Assembly: GCA_007570785.1 (NCBI GenBank)
Contig: ML660201.1
Location: 37,069,656-37,133,655, forward strand
DNA from: Antilocapra americana
Taxonomy: Eukaryota > Chordata > Mammalia > Artiodactyla > Antilocapridae
Direction of reading: 5' to 3'
Length of the DNA stretch: 64,000 nt
The notes under the pieces were generated by a model that was not told the DNA's origin, did no database searches, and worked only from the letters and a program-made list of their open reading frames with translations. A program made the translations under genes and the position numbers. Below are positions 11,284-21,580 of this stretch, piece after piece; position 1 is the stretch's first letter, and each line of letters opens with the position of its first letter.

Positions 11284-12534
11284 AACTGAGTATAAGTTTA
11301 ATCAGAAAAATAGGCCTTACTTTGTTTTTGAGCAATAGTTGACAGGAAATCCAAATGAATCTCTATTCGAACAGCCAAGAGTGAAAATGTCTTTAGGTGC
11401 AGAAAGGCTAGAAACAGCTTGTAGCAGCGAACTGAATCTGCTTCATTTTGTTTAAAACGAGGGGACACCACTGATGATAATAGCTTTGGTAAGATGTAGG
11501 AACAGTCTCTCTGGAGTCTGCTGGAAGATGTTCCACTCTCTTATAGTGTTCACAACTATGGAGCATGTATTTTCATTTCCTGTTGGTTTTTTAAGGGACT
11601 TGTCACTCATTTCCTATTAGAATGAAATTGTAGATAATTATTAGCAGGTTGTGGACAAATGAACTTTCATTGTTTCACTGTTCCATCCCAATTAGCTCCC
11701 CATATCTCACTTGGGAGGAGGGATACAATTCTTGGGCATATAGTAATTTTTATTTCTGAGCATTGCTTTCTATTTGCACAGGAGAGAAGTAAACAGTTTA
11801 AACAAGGAAAATGCATATTATGGATACGCAGGTCGACTAGGAAGACAAAACAGGAGACTTTTGCCAGGCATTGAAATAGCAGCTTTCCTGGGTCTCAGGT
11901 CAGAACATCTGTCTGTGTCTTGGGCAGATTTAGTTTAAGACCAGAACAAATAGCTCCCCTTCCATGGTTCTGACCCCTGTGGCAAAGAAAAGGAACTAAG
12001 CTAGTCCAACTGTAACTGCTGGGAGAGTCACTGTTCTCTGCAGCCTTCTGGGAGCCCCAAATAATTAGCTGTGCAAAGAGCAAGCTAGAATCAGAATTCC
12101 CCTCCAGGGTTTTCTGTGTCCAGCCACACAAAGTGAGCTGAAATGAGAGACAAATAAAAACCCGTTGACAGAAGGCAGGTGCCAGTTCTCCTCTCTCTTC
12201 CCACATTTCAATTCTGGTCCTCTGGGTCTGGGTCCTCATCTTGCTTGTCTCTCAAAATGCCCCGGGGCCTTCCATCACATGTAGCCCAAGAGAGTTTTCT
12301 CTTAATTAGAGAAGCCAGCGGGCCCTTCTCAGGCGGAAGGCTGGCGCTGTGTTTTGCAATTTGTGAGGGATCTGGAGGAGCAGGTTGCCCTGTGGAGAGA
12401 GATCTCACTTCCTGTCAGATTTTCCGATGTTTTCAAAAGAAAGCCAGAAATCTGGACTTTTGTATGAAGCCACCCATTTTTGAAATGTTTGCTACCAGTT
12501 TGGTCTTGTTATGTTTATAAACAATGTGCAGGCC

Positions 12535-12535
<1 letters not shown>
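11284..12535. other. Repeat-poor stretch, somewhat GC-richer at its right end
   Basis: No repeat is recognised. 11890-12500 is GC-richer than its surroundings and holds overlapping open frames on opposite strands (11895-12239 minus, 114 codons; 12179-12520 plus, 113 codons). Neither shows a domain, a good start context or a splice structure I can support. Conserved non-coding DNA is possible. Confidence 0.4.

Positions 12536-12579
<44 letters not shown>
12536..12579. repeat. (CA)22 microsatellite
   Basis: About 22 uninterrupted CA dinucleotides. Likely polymorphic between individuals. Confidence 0.97.
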
Positions 12580-12582
<3 letters not shown>

Positions 12583-12599
12583 ATAAGCTTCATAAAACA

Positions 12600-12690
12600 G
12601 CAGATTGTGTCTGTCCTGTTTGTTCATATGTCCCAGGACTTAACACAGTGCTTTCCACATAACAAAAGCTTTATGTCTCTTGGCTAACCT
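12600..12690 (+). mobile_element. L2 3'-terminal fragment (probable)
   Basis: 'ctgtcctgtttgttcatatg' followed by 'aacacagtgctttccacata' resembles the last ~90 bases of L2. The match is short and diverged. Confidence 0.4.
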
Positions 12691-12721
12691 GCATAGAGCC
12701 CCAGATTTAATGATAGTCCCT

Positions 12722-12985
12722 TGATATTAATAATAATAATAATGGTAGCAACTGTTTTTTATTGAGTACATGTTAAATACTTTCCATAAAATTCAATTTG
12801 CCCTCTGACCTCAGAAGCTGCATTTTTTTTTTTTTTAGTTCCCATTTTTCAAATAGAGACAGAAGTCTAGAACCTAAAAAAAATGTGACCTGAGCTGCTA
12901 ACTCAGCTGCATGAGTGAATTCTGATTCTGATTCTGGATTCATGGCCTCCAAAGCCAGTGTTTGTAATCCTAAGGCTCCACTGCC
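12722..12985 (-). mobile_element. MIR SINE with internal poly-T expansion
   Basis: Antisense MIR: an AAT-rich start (ataataataataatggtagc), then 'attgagtacatgttaaatac', 'ttttcaaatagagacagaag' and 'gccagtgtttgtaatcctaa'. A poly-T run at about 12824-12837 has been inserted or expanded inside it. Confidence 0.75.
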
Positions 12986-13139
12986 TTGACCTCTGTTCTG
13001 CTGGCTCTGGCTGGAGTGAAACTGTGCAACTCAGAGAGGGACTGGAACCCAAGTGTCAGGACACGAACTCAAGCTAAACCCAGATTGGGACTGAAACCCA
13101 CAGTCTTTTAACTGAAATCACATACCTGGCCTTGGGGCT

Positions 13140-13690
13140 TAATGAAGCTCAGGTTTTTCATGTCTCCTCGCAGAAAGCATTCAGTGAGAGACAAAGTGAT
13201 AGATAAGAAGCGAATTTATTTAGAAAGAAACATGCTCTACAGAAGACAGAGTGGGACATCTTAGAAGCAAGAGGCCCCAAAATATGGCCTGGTTAGTTTT
13301 TATTGACTAGATAATTTCATAGGCTAATGAGTAGGAGGATTAATCCAACTATTTAGAGGAAAGGGTAGAGATTTCCAGGAATTGGGCCATTGCTAACTTT
13401 TTGATCTTTGCCGACAGGACCTCAAAACTGGCATGGTGTTGATGGGTTTGTCACTTGGCATGCTAATATATTAGAATGAGCATATAATGAGATTCAGGTC
13501 AACCGGAAATAGAATCTTCTGCCATCTTGGACTAGTTGGTTCTAACTAGTTTTTGTCATGTCCTATGGCTATGTCTTTTAATGTTTGTGCCCTTCCTCCT
13601 TCCCTTCTATCCCAGAGGGATCCAGGATGAGCCCTCTAAGGGTCAGCCTTTCTAAATAGCAGACATCAAGCCTGGTGTCTCATCTGTCTC
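13140..13690 (-). mobile_element. Possible endogenous-retrovirus LTR remnant
   Basis: A block with 'gcgaatttatttagaaagaa' (complement of an AATAAA-type signal), 'gatttccaggaattgggcca', 'tctgccatcttggactagtt' and 'cttttaatgtttgtgccctt' has the texture of a solo LTR in minus orientation. I could not define TG...CA ends or a TSD, and the family is not named. It has no coding content. Confidence 0.35.
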
Positions 13691-14560
13691 CCAGTTTAGC
13701 CTCCAGGGCAGACATCTGAGAGGGTGGATATGGTAGGTGGCAACCTTCTTTTACTTCTGTGCAGCATTTTTTCTCCCCTCTAGCTCTGAGCTATGGAATG
13801 GCTTCCTAGTTCACTACCACCACCTCTTTAAGGGGAATTACTTTGCAGGGGACTTTGATAAGTCATGGCTGTCATGGTATCCTACTGTTTGACAGCCTTA
13901 AGTGATACAAAACAGTTTCTATTCAGGCATTTTTTTCTAGGACTCAGGGGCACTCTGAGCTGAGGTTTAGAGTCATTGTTTGGCTTCCTCAACTAAAAGC
14001 CAGTGTGGTGACCCATCATCAGCTTAGGATACAATTAAACCCGTGACTCCTGTAAGCAGAACACTATGTGATAGCCTGCTGGTCACAAAACACATTTTTC
14101 TTGTGGTGCATATACTTTATTATAGGTACTGAAGTGTTAAAGCATTAGCCTATGAGAGACACAAAAGCCTGACCAATTTAACAGAGTGGGGTAGCTCTCC
14201 ACAACAGCTACCATTTGATGGACCTCCATAATGGTTTCAGCTTCTGTGGGGACTTTTTAATCAGGAGAAATGGCAATGGGAATGAAGAATATGGGCCTTC
14301 AGGAAAACCTAATTACATGCTAATGTCCTGCTTTCTACATGGGCTTCTTCTCAACATCCCTTTTGATTTTTTTCAGGCTATCATCCTGGTTTGAATCCCT
14401 CTTACTGTTTGGTAAATTGTTCTCTAATAGAGGAAGGTTTGGCAAACTGGTCTATCGATTTTAAGACGTCGAGAGCAGCTTTTTAAGGACATCCATTGTA
14501 GCCATCATCATAACTCCAGTTGCTGAGGCATCAGTCAAGGATTTTGCACTCCAGCTGTCT
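13691..14560. other. Unclassified sequence, possibly ERV-associated
   Basis: Nothing recognisable. It adjoins the possible LTR and might be eroded internal proviral sequence, but no gag, pol or env similarity is visible. Confidence 0.3.
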
Positions 14561-14565
14561 ATTCA

Positions 14566-14701
14566 CTTCAGTCAGTTCAGTCGCTCAGTCACGTCCGACT
14601 CTTTGCGACCCCATGGCCTGCAGCACATGAGGCTTCCCTGTCCAACACCAACTCCCGGAGCTTATTCAAACTCATGTCCATCGAGTTGGTGATGCCATCC
14701 T
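14566..14701 (-). mobile_element. BovB/ART2A 3' end, severely 5'-truncated
   Basis: Antisense copy of the BovB terminus: 'cagttcagtcgctcagtcac', 'actctttgcgaccccatggc', then 'catcgagttggtgatgccat', where it stops. Confidence 0.9.
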
Positions 14702-14734
14702 TGTGAGATGCCAAACCTTGTGAGACGGGCAGCC

Positions 14735-14812
14735 TTATCCCCAATTTTACAAATGAGAAAACAGGCTCAGAGAAGCAAAGCGACTTGCTGAAGTCACATA
14801 GCTAGCATGCCT
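14735..14812 (-). mobile_element. MIR SINE core fragment
   Basis: 'ccaattttacaaatgagaaa' followed by 'gacttgctgaagtcacatag' is the antisense MIR core. It abuts a poly-T run. Confidence 0.7.
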
Positions 14813-14829
14813 TACTATTTTTTTTTTTA

Positions 14830-14995
14830 GTACTTTTGTATACCAGAATATCTTGGGAAGCTTTCAAACAAAACACCTTTTTGGCCATAAGCTTATGGCC
14901 TAATGTCTCAATCAGGGTGGGGCCTGGGAATCCATATGTAAAACAATTCCCCAGGTCACTGTGATGTATGTTTAAGGCATACATGGAAAAAGCTG
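14830..14995. mobile_element. MER5-type hAT MITE fragment
   Basis: 'caatcagggtggggcctggg' and 'aacaattccccaggtcactg' match the central and right part of a MER5-like non-autonomous hAT element. No TSD was found. Confidence 0.6.
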
Positions 14996-15056
14996 CCACA
15001 CATTGCACCATACATCATACCACATCTTTTGAGATAAATCAAAATGCAGATTCTGT

Positions 15057-15258
15057 CTGGCTTCCCTGTGGCTCAGATGGTAAAGAATCTGCCTGCAATG
15101 TGCGAGACCTGGATTCAGTCCCTGGATCAGAAAGATCTTCTGCAGGAGGAAATGGCTATCTACTCCAGTATGCTTGCCTGGAGAATTCCCATGGACAGAG
15201 GAGCCTGGAGAACTACAGTCCATGGGGACACAGAGTCAGACACGACTGAGTGACTAAA
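15057..15258 (+). mobile_element. Bov-A2 SINE
   Basis: Full-length copy from 'ggcttccctgtggctcagat' to 'cagacacgactgagtgacta'. Flanked by a 10-bp TSD with one mismatch (cagattctgt at 15047-15056, cagattcagt at 15259-15268). Confidence 0.93.
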
Positions 15259-15284
15259 CAGATTCAGTTAGGAGATTTCAGTGT

Positions 15285-15870
15285 TTTTTTCTTTCTTTTT
15301 TTTTTTCTGTTTCTAAACAGCCATCTCCACTTCTGAGGGAGTTATAGAATAGAAATCTCAAAGGAAGTAACATTTTGGCGACATCCTAATGCATGGATAA
15401 GTAGGGAAAGAGGAAAGGACATGGAGACAGAGTAATCCACAGGTAGAAGTCACAGAGCTGCCACCAGATTGAAGTGCCTGGGGGATGTTATAAAGTCAAA
15501 ACGCCAGGACAGATGGTGACAGATGTACCGTCTATGCTATCTGCTGAGTCCAAGGGGAGACTGTCTTGGAGGTCCCACTGGCAGTGCAGCGGGATTGACT
15601 TCAACCGTGGAGCACAGAACATTCATCTCATTGGCCAGTTTCCTCAACAATCTGCTTCAGGGCATCCTTAGCTGCGTGCTTCTGCCTGACCACTTGCTGG
15701 AAGATGATCAGGCAAGGTGCTGACAGCTCATATAGGGTTCCTGTCTACAAATGCCTTAAATTCAATTGCAATAGGATCAGAAATGGCAGTGGATAGAAAA
15801 TAACTTGACACAACACAGTAGGTGCTGAAGCAGAGGTTTGAGGTGAAATTAGGGACTCTTCAGATATTTT
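15285..15870 (-). pseudogene. Possible processed pseudogene, parent not recognised
   Basis: Read on the minus strand, two open segments in different frames follow one another. About 43 codons (15866 to 15738) include 'ISDPIAIEFKAFVDRNP'; about 39 codons (15750 to 15630) include 'QKHAAKDALKQIVEETGQ'. Unlike its neighbours the sequence has protein-like composition there. At the left end the minus strand carries an A-rich tail (complement of 15285-15306). I saw no canonical AATAAA just upstream of that tail and no TSD. The parent gene is not identified, and chance open frames remain a real alternative. Confidence 0.25.
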
Positions 15871-15919
15871 GTGAACTTGGCTACACACCAGAAGTTTCCC
15901 CCTCTACAATCCTCCACAG

Positions 15920-16640
15920 AAGCATGTGGATTCTTGATAAAGGAGATTCATTTACTTTCTATGGAAAAGTAAGTGCCTTTCATAGTTGAGACCCAATAAG
16001 TAGTCTTTTCCCACCAATTACAAACCACCAAATAAATATGCCCACAGAGTTCCTTCTGCAATAATATTGTGTTCTGGGGCAGGGGGAGAGGGGAGGGAAA
16101 TTCCTCCATCTGCCTCTCGAGTTCTTGGGACCAGATTAACAATAAAATTGTCAAAAGATGAATAATCAGGAGAAAAAGAAACACATTTTAATTCATGTAC
16201 ATTGAGATCTTACGGGACTTAAGACATGGCCAGACCAGGCAGCTTTTATACCTTCTAGACAAAGAGACAATAAATTTCTGAGGTATTGCTAGGACAAAGA
16301 AACATGGATTTTGGGTGCTCAATTAATGAAGATCTGAACCAACTTTGACCTTGGGACAGTCAAAGGGGTAACAAGTTTTGTGATACAGGCTTCTCAGCCT
16401 GAATTCCCTGTCCATGGAGATAAGGGTATCTGTCCTTCCTTCTACCTCCAGATCCAGGGGGTAAACCTTTCACAGGTGAGATTTATTTCCCATTTTCAGG
16501 GAGACACACAGGAGGTCAGAGTGTCCCTCTTGCATTAGCCATTTCTTAAGGAACTTTAATTCAAAATAATATACCATTGAGCCACATTTTGGGGACCCTC
16601 ATCCTGGGCCCCAATAATTGATTAGATGCTCCAGTCTTAA
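15920..16640. mobile_element. Possible LTR-type repeat, family unresolved
   Basis: Blocks such as 'gatgaataatcaggagaaaa', 'gcttctcagcctgaattccc' and 'gtgagatttatttcccattt' resemble a widespread LTR-derived repeat. The ends could not be set and no coding sequence is visible. Treat the class as uncertain. Confidence 0.3.
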
Positions 16641-16661
16641 CTGAAGTGGAGAGTCCAGTGA

Positions 16662-17080
16662 GTGTTTTGTTGTTGTTATTGTTCAGAAGCAAATAAAATC
16701 TTTATTCATTTATCAAAGAGTGAAGAGATGTGAGCTCCCATAGGGCACAGGCTCCCTGACAGGCCATGGATGAGGCTCTTCACAGGGACGCTGGCAGTGG
16801 AGGGGGAGGGAGTGGAGTGTTCCCGTGCCAGATTCAGGGTCTCAGCACATGGCACACCGCCACCATCTTCAACTGAGGTGTCGAGTACAGCCTCTTTGCA
16901 CCCGGTTGCCAAGCGGACTTGTTTGTGCAGCAGTTTCACAAGGAGGAACCTGGTTGCAAGTGCCTGATGCTGGACCTGTGCACACCATATTCTATGAATA
17001 AGTGAAACTAGACTCAGTTGAGAGTCTCCCTGAGCTAACGAGCCCAACTCTACATGCTGACCAGTGACACTGGAGGGCAA
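16662..17080 (-). pseudogene. Possible processed pseudogene or 3' exon with polyadenylation signal
   Basis: The minus strand has an uninterrupted frame of 124 codons (17080 to 16706; start 'MPSSVTGQHVELGS'). Its stop overlaps an AATAAA signal (complement at 16701-16706), and about 20 bases further lies an A-rich run (complement of 16662-16680). That order, frame then signal then A-rich end, is what a retrocopy or a terminal exon shows. The protein has no domain I recognise, and the real frame may differ from the longest one. Composition is GC-richer than the surroundings. Confidence 0.3.
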
Positions 17081-18080
17081 CAGTCCATCGGTGGGCTTGC
17101 CTCCAGGCCTCCTTATTCTCTGGCTTTTCCTCCTCTGTATCTGTTACTAAACACCCAGCAGGTGAGAGGTATTCGTGTGTGGTTCTATTTCCATTTTCTG
17201 AGGTTTATGCCTGAGGTCGGAATGCACTTGGGAATTGAAATACGACTTCAGGTTTGCGCTCCCTTCCAGTGACTCAAGGTCAGGGTAGAATAGATTTGGA
17301 GCATCCCCCTCAGTGTGTGCTTTTGTGATGGTAAATATGATGGACAGGAGCCTTTGTGCTCAAGTTTTGAATCCTCTGTTTATTGCCTGAGGATGAATCA
17401 CTTACATGTTACTCCTAGGAGATGGGTGATGGATACTGAGCTCATCAACATAACCCCCAATGACCAATGTAAATGCTGTTTCTGTTAGGTTTCCAGGGTA
17501 CTGTGGGAATTGCCTTTAGTTCTGTGTGTGTTACAACTAGAGCCTGATAGTAGCTAAAAAGGTAAAAACAGTTTTTGTTCTGGAGCTATTGCAATGGGGG
17601 AAAGAAATCTCAGTATAGAACTGGGTTCAGTTTCCAAATGAAACATGGACAAGTGAAGGTTTAGCGTCAAGGGGCAGAATAGGGGTTAGTGAATGGCAAC
17701 TTTTTAAGGGGAAACTGATGGATGGATTCTTTCTGAAGGCTAGCCAAGGGGATCTAATACCAAGCATGGGGGATGGGGATTTGATCAGATATTGAGGGTG
17801 ATTAGCTATAGAGGGAGTTTTTTGTTTTTGTCTTTTTGGTTTTTTGCTAAACTGATCAGCAACATTCTTGCTACAATGGAGCCACCAGACTCAGACAAAG
17901 TCAAAACCTAGAGGGATTAGAGAAACTTGACTACAGGTTAGTGAAAGAGAGAGGCTTTGTCAAACAAAAGCCTGCACTTCATTTCCTCAAAGGTGTTTTT
18001 CTGGATAAGATCTTGTTTAAGCAAACGCTTGCCGGGGAAGGGAGGAAGGTTGAGTTTCAGTTTGGGAAGATGGAAACTCT
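17081..18080. other. Unclassified sequence, no gene seen
   Basis: No repeat family recognised. A T-rich patch lies at about 17818-17846. Confidence 0.45.
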
Positions 18081-18084
18081 CCTG

Positions 18085-18195
18085 TGATGGCTGGTGGTGA
18101 TGGCTGTGCCGCAGAGTGAATGCAGTTAGTGCGGCTGCACTGAACTGCAGAGGCTCAGCATGGCGAATGCTCTGGTATGTGTATTTTAGCACACA
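18085..18195 (+). mobile_element. L1M-type LINE 3' end
   Basis: 'ggctggtggtgatggctgtg', then 'gaatgcagttagtgcggctg' and 'ggtatgtgtattttagcaca' follow the order of the L1M 3' untranslated end. Diverged. Confidence 0.45.
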
Positions 18196-18274
18196 AAAGA
18201 AGAACAGTCTGCCCATCACAAAATAAAGAAGTCACAATACCCACTGCAGCGATCACAGGTCTTGTTTGCCCAAG

Positions 18275-18432
18275 TTTTGCTTTGTGGCAGGCACTGTGCT
18301 AACCACTTGATAGTGATTATCTCCTTTTCAAAGGAAAGGACTTGTGGATTGGAGGGGTTAACGCTTTGCCAAGCGTCCCACAGCAAGTAAGTGGCAGTCT
18401 CATCCTCTAGCTCTCTGTCTTGGCTTACGCTC
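18275..18432 (-). mobile_element. MIR SINE
   Basis: Antisense MIR: 'tggcaggcactgtgctaacc', then 'gattatctccttttcaaagg', 'ttaacgctttgccaagcgtc' and 'agcaagtaagtggcagtctc'. Confidence 0.75.
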
Positions 18433-18719
18433 AACTTAAACAACCTCCTGAGATAGCCCTTTCAGCCTGAGGCTCCCCCACCTACCAAAAAACAAACTGC
18501 AGCAACCATCTAAAATGAGTCTAAATGACCAAACATTCACCTTAGCAAATGACAGCAACTCTGATATACGGGCTAATCTTTTTAACAGCAAAGAGGTATG
18601 CTGTGACTTCCTTCCCTGTCTAGTCACATAGAAGGATATTCTCGTGCTTCTTGACATGATGACTAGCTGAGAATTGCCCTTCTCTGAGATAGAGCACTGT
18701 GAAAATGCTACTTTCACTT

Positions 18720-18815
18720 AGTCTATGACCTCCTCAGGGGCAGAGGCAGTTTCTTCCCATTCGTCTTTCTATTTGGTGCATAGTAAGTGCTCAATAAAAA
18801 TTTTTGTCACTATGA
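18720..18815 (+). mobile_element. L2 3'-terminal fragment
   Basis: 'tgacctcctcaggggcagag' leading to 'catagtaagtgctcaataaa' is the L2 3' terminus including its AATAAA. Confidence 0.7.
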
Positions 18816-18924
18816 ACTACCAGTGATGTTGAAGATGTCAGTATAAGTTTTCTTACAAGTTAGAGGTTATTGTAGTTGCATGGTGCATGAATTTATCTTC
18901 TGGAACCTAAATTTGTTAGTCAGA

Positions 18925-19085
18925 GGTGATGCTCAACCAGAAGCAGTTTTGTCCCTGAGAGACATTTGGCAATGTCTGGAGACTTATTTTGTTGTCATAC
19001 CTGAGAGAGGGTATGTTACTGCCACCTAGTTTGTAGAGGCAGGGGTGCTGGAAACACCTGAAGGATAGCAGAATGCCAAATGTGC
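18925..19085. mobile_element. MER20-like hAT MITE
   Basis: 'gagacatttggcaatgtctg', 'actgccacctagtttgtaga' and 'ggggtgctggaaacacctga' match a well-known short hAT-Charlie family that I believe is MER20. The class is safer than the family name. Confidence 0.65.
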
Positions 19086-19209
19086 CACTCATGAATAAGG
19101 ATTATTTCTAACCAATTATTTTGAGAAAGTGCAGACAGGGAGAAGTTCTGAAAACATTAGAAGTTTTGCTTTTGTAAAGGCAATTAGAAAGGGGCCTGTA
19201 CCTTTGTTC

Positions 19210-19429
19210 CAGCTTCCCAGGTGGAGCAATTGTAAGGAATTCGCCTGCCAATGCAAGAGATTGAAGAGACTTAGTTTTGATCCCCGGGTGGGGACAATCC
19301 CCTGGAGTAGGAAATGACAACACGTTCCTGTATTCTTGCCTGGGAAATCCCATGGACAGAGGAGCCTGGCAGGCTACAGTCCATGGGGTCAAAAAGAGTC
19401 GGACAGAACACGACTGAGCACTACCCCTC
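19210..19429 (+). mobile_element. Bov-A2 SINE
   Basis: Full-length copy with 'cagcttcccaggtggagcaa' head and 'gtcggacagaacacgactga' end. A 10-bp TSD with one mismatch flanks it (acctttgttc at 19200-19209, acctttgctc at 19430-19439). Confidence 0.93.
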
Positions 19430-19524
19430 ACCTTTGCTCACCAAACATCTCCTGCTCTCATTTTCTCATGATTGCTTTCCTTTCTTCTAAGTCCCAGACC
19501 CCTTTCCTTTCCTTCGCTCCCTGT

Positions 19525-19660
19525 ATACTACTGACCCTCTGTATCCAGGGGTTCTGCATCCACCAATATGGAGGGCCAACTGTAAGGGACTTGAGCATCT
19601 GCAGATGTTGGTATACACAGGGGTCCTGGAAACAGCCCCATGCATCTGCCTCGATCATCT
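19525..19660. mobile_element. Tigger-type (MER2-like) DNA transposon fragment
   Basis: 'ctgaccctctgtatccaggg' at one side and 'atacacaggggtcctggaaa' at the other are the complementary ends of a Tigger/MER2-like element, with most of the middle missing. Confidence 0.6.
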
Positions 19661-19753
19661 GCCCTTTTCCTTAAAGATTAATGTTTATTGGAGTGTAGTT
19701 GCTTTACAATGTTGTATCAGTTTCTTCAGCACCACAGAGTGAATCAGCTGTGT

Positions 19754-19963
19754 TTTTGTTTAGTTGTGAAATTATATACAACTCTTTTGTGACCCTATGG
19801 ACTGCAGCCTGTCAGGCTCCTCTGTCTATGGAAATTTCCAGGCATGAATACTTGAATGGGTTGCGATTTCCCTTCTGCAGAGGACCTTCTTGACCCAGGG
19901 ATCAGACCCACGTATCCTGCATTACAGGTAGATGCTTTACTGCTGAGGCATTGGGGAAGCCTA
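19754..19963 (-). mobile_element. Bov-A2 SINE nested in L1
   Basis: Antisense copy from its tail ('ttttgtttagttgtgaaatt') to its tRNA-like head (complement of 'gcattggggaagcc'). The host L1 resumes with 'acatatatccccttttttgg'. I could not define a clear TSD. Confidence 0.85.
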
Positions 19964-20594
19964 CATATATCCCCTTTTTTGGATTTCCTTCCCATTTAGG
20001 TCCCCATAGAGAACTGAGTCGAGTTCCCTGAGCTATACAATAAGTTCCCATAAATTATCTATCTCACCCATAGCACTGTATATATGTCAACCCCAGTCTC
20101 CCAATATAACCCATCCCTCTCCCCTCTCCCCCTTGGTATCCATATTTGTTCTTTGTCCACCTTTGTCTCTATTTATCTTTTGTCAATAAGATCATCTATA
20201 CCATTTTTCTAATTTCCACTTATATGTGTTAGTTAGTATACGATATCTGTTTTTCTCTTTCTGACTTAGTTCACTCTGTACAACAGTCTCCAGGTTTATC
20301 CACATCTCTAAAAATGACCCAATTTTGTTCTTCCTTATTCTGGATAAGTAATATTCCATTATATATATATTAACACATCTTCTTTATCCATTCCTCAAAT
20401 AATGGACATTTATGATGCTTACGTGTCCTGGCTATTTAAATAGTGCTGCAGGGAACTTTGGGGTGTGTGTCTTTTTGAAGTATGGTTTTATCTGGATATA
20501 TGCCCAGAAGTGGTCATATGGTAGTTCCAGCTTTAGTTTTCTTCTGGAAACTCCATACTGTTCTCCATAGAAGCTGTATCAATTTAACCTTCCC

Positions 20595-21215
20595 TGCAAA
20601 TAGACCTGCTATATGACCCAGCAATCCCAATGCTGGGCATATACACCAAGGAAACCAGAATTGAAAGAGCCACGTGTACCCCAATGTTCATTGCTGCATT
20701 GTTTAAAATAGCCAGGACATGGAAGCAACCTAGATGCCCATCAACTGACGAATGGATAAGAAAGCTGTGGTACATATACACAATGGAATATTACTCAGCA
20801 TTAAAAAAAAATCATTTGAATCAGTTCTACTCAGGTGGATGGAACTGGAGCCCATTATCCAGAGTGAAGTAAGCCAGAAGCAAGAACAACAATACAGTAT
20901 ATTAACGCATATATATAGAATTTAGAAAGACGGTAATGAGAACCCAGCATGCGAGACAGCAAAAGAAACGCAGATGTATAGAACAGACTCGTGGACTCTG
21001 TGGAAGAGGGCAAGGGTGGGATGATATGGGAGAATGGCATTGAAACATGTTAATTATCATATGTCTAATCAATCGCCAGCCCAGGATTGATGCTCGGGGC
21101 TGGTGCATCGAGATTTCCCGGGGGGAGGGAGGAGGGAGGGGGGTTCTGGAGGGGGAGCTTATGTAAACCCATGGTGATATCATGTCATTGTATGGCAAAA
21201 CTAATAAAATAAAAT
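20595..21215 (+). mobile_element. 5'-truncated L1 3' end, inserted into older L1
   Basis: A 621-bp copy contains the end of ORF2 ('atgacccagcaatcccaatg', 'catatacacaatggaatatt') and the G-rich 3' UTR, ending in an A-rich tail. A perfect 13-bp TSD (atttaaccttccc) lies at 20582-20594 and 21216-21228. The L1 reads opposite to its host L1. Its low divergence from the artiodactyl L1 pattern and the perfect TSD suggest a comparatively recent insertion. Confidence 0.95.
21120..21156 (+). other. G-rich tract of the L1 3' UTR, possible G-quadruplex
   Basis: Five G runs of three or more, separated by one to six bases, satisfy the usual G-quadruplex pattern. G-rich 3' UTR tracts are a known feature of mammalian L1. 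Confidence 0.6.
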
Positions 21216-21580
21216 ATTTAACCTTCCCACCAATAGTGGTCAGAATTACCATAATTTAAAAATCTACAAACAATAAATGCTGGAGGGAGTGTGGAGAAAA
21301 AGAAAGCCCCTTGCACTGCTGGGCTACAGTCCATGGGGTTGTAAAGAATAGTAATGTTGGGTATCTTTTCATGTGCCTCCTGGCCATCTGTATGTCTTCT
21401 TTGGAGAAATGTCTTAAGTCTTTTGCCCATTTTTTGATTGGCTTGTTTATTATTTTTTTGACCTGTATGAGCTATTTATGTATTTTTGAGATTAATTATT
21501 TGTTGGTTGCTTCATTTGCAAATATTTTCTCCTATTCTGAGGGCTGTCTTTTCATCATGTTTACGGCTTCCACCTGGCCT

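Larger units (their letters stand above)
19675..21580 (-). mobile_element. Older L1 LINE, 3' UTR and end of ORF2, invaded and partly inverted
   Basis: The segments 19675-19753, 19964-20594 and 21229-21580 together form the antisense 3' part of an artiodactyl L1. Visible blocks are 'attggagtgtagttgcttta', 'gagttccctgagctatacaa' and 'gccattttttgattggctt' types. It is interrupted by a Bov-A2 (19754-19963) and a younger L1 (20595-21215). A ~85-bp block at 21236-21321 lies in the wrong orientation, followed by a Bov-A tail fragment (21322-21347). No intact frame. Confidence 0.8.

Noticed and set aside
11895..12520. Two overlapping 113-114 codon frames on opposite strands
   Set aside because: Chance frames in a GC-richer patch. 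No domain, splice signals or polyadenylation signal support either.
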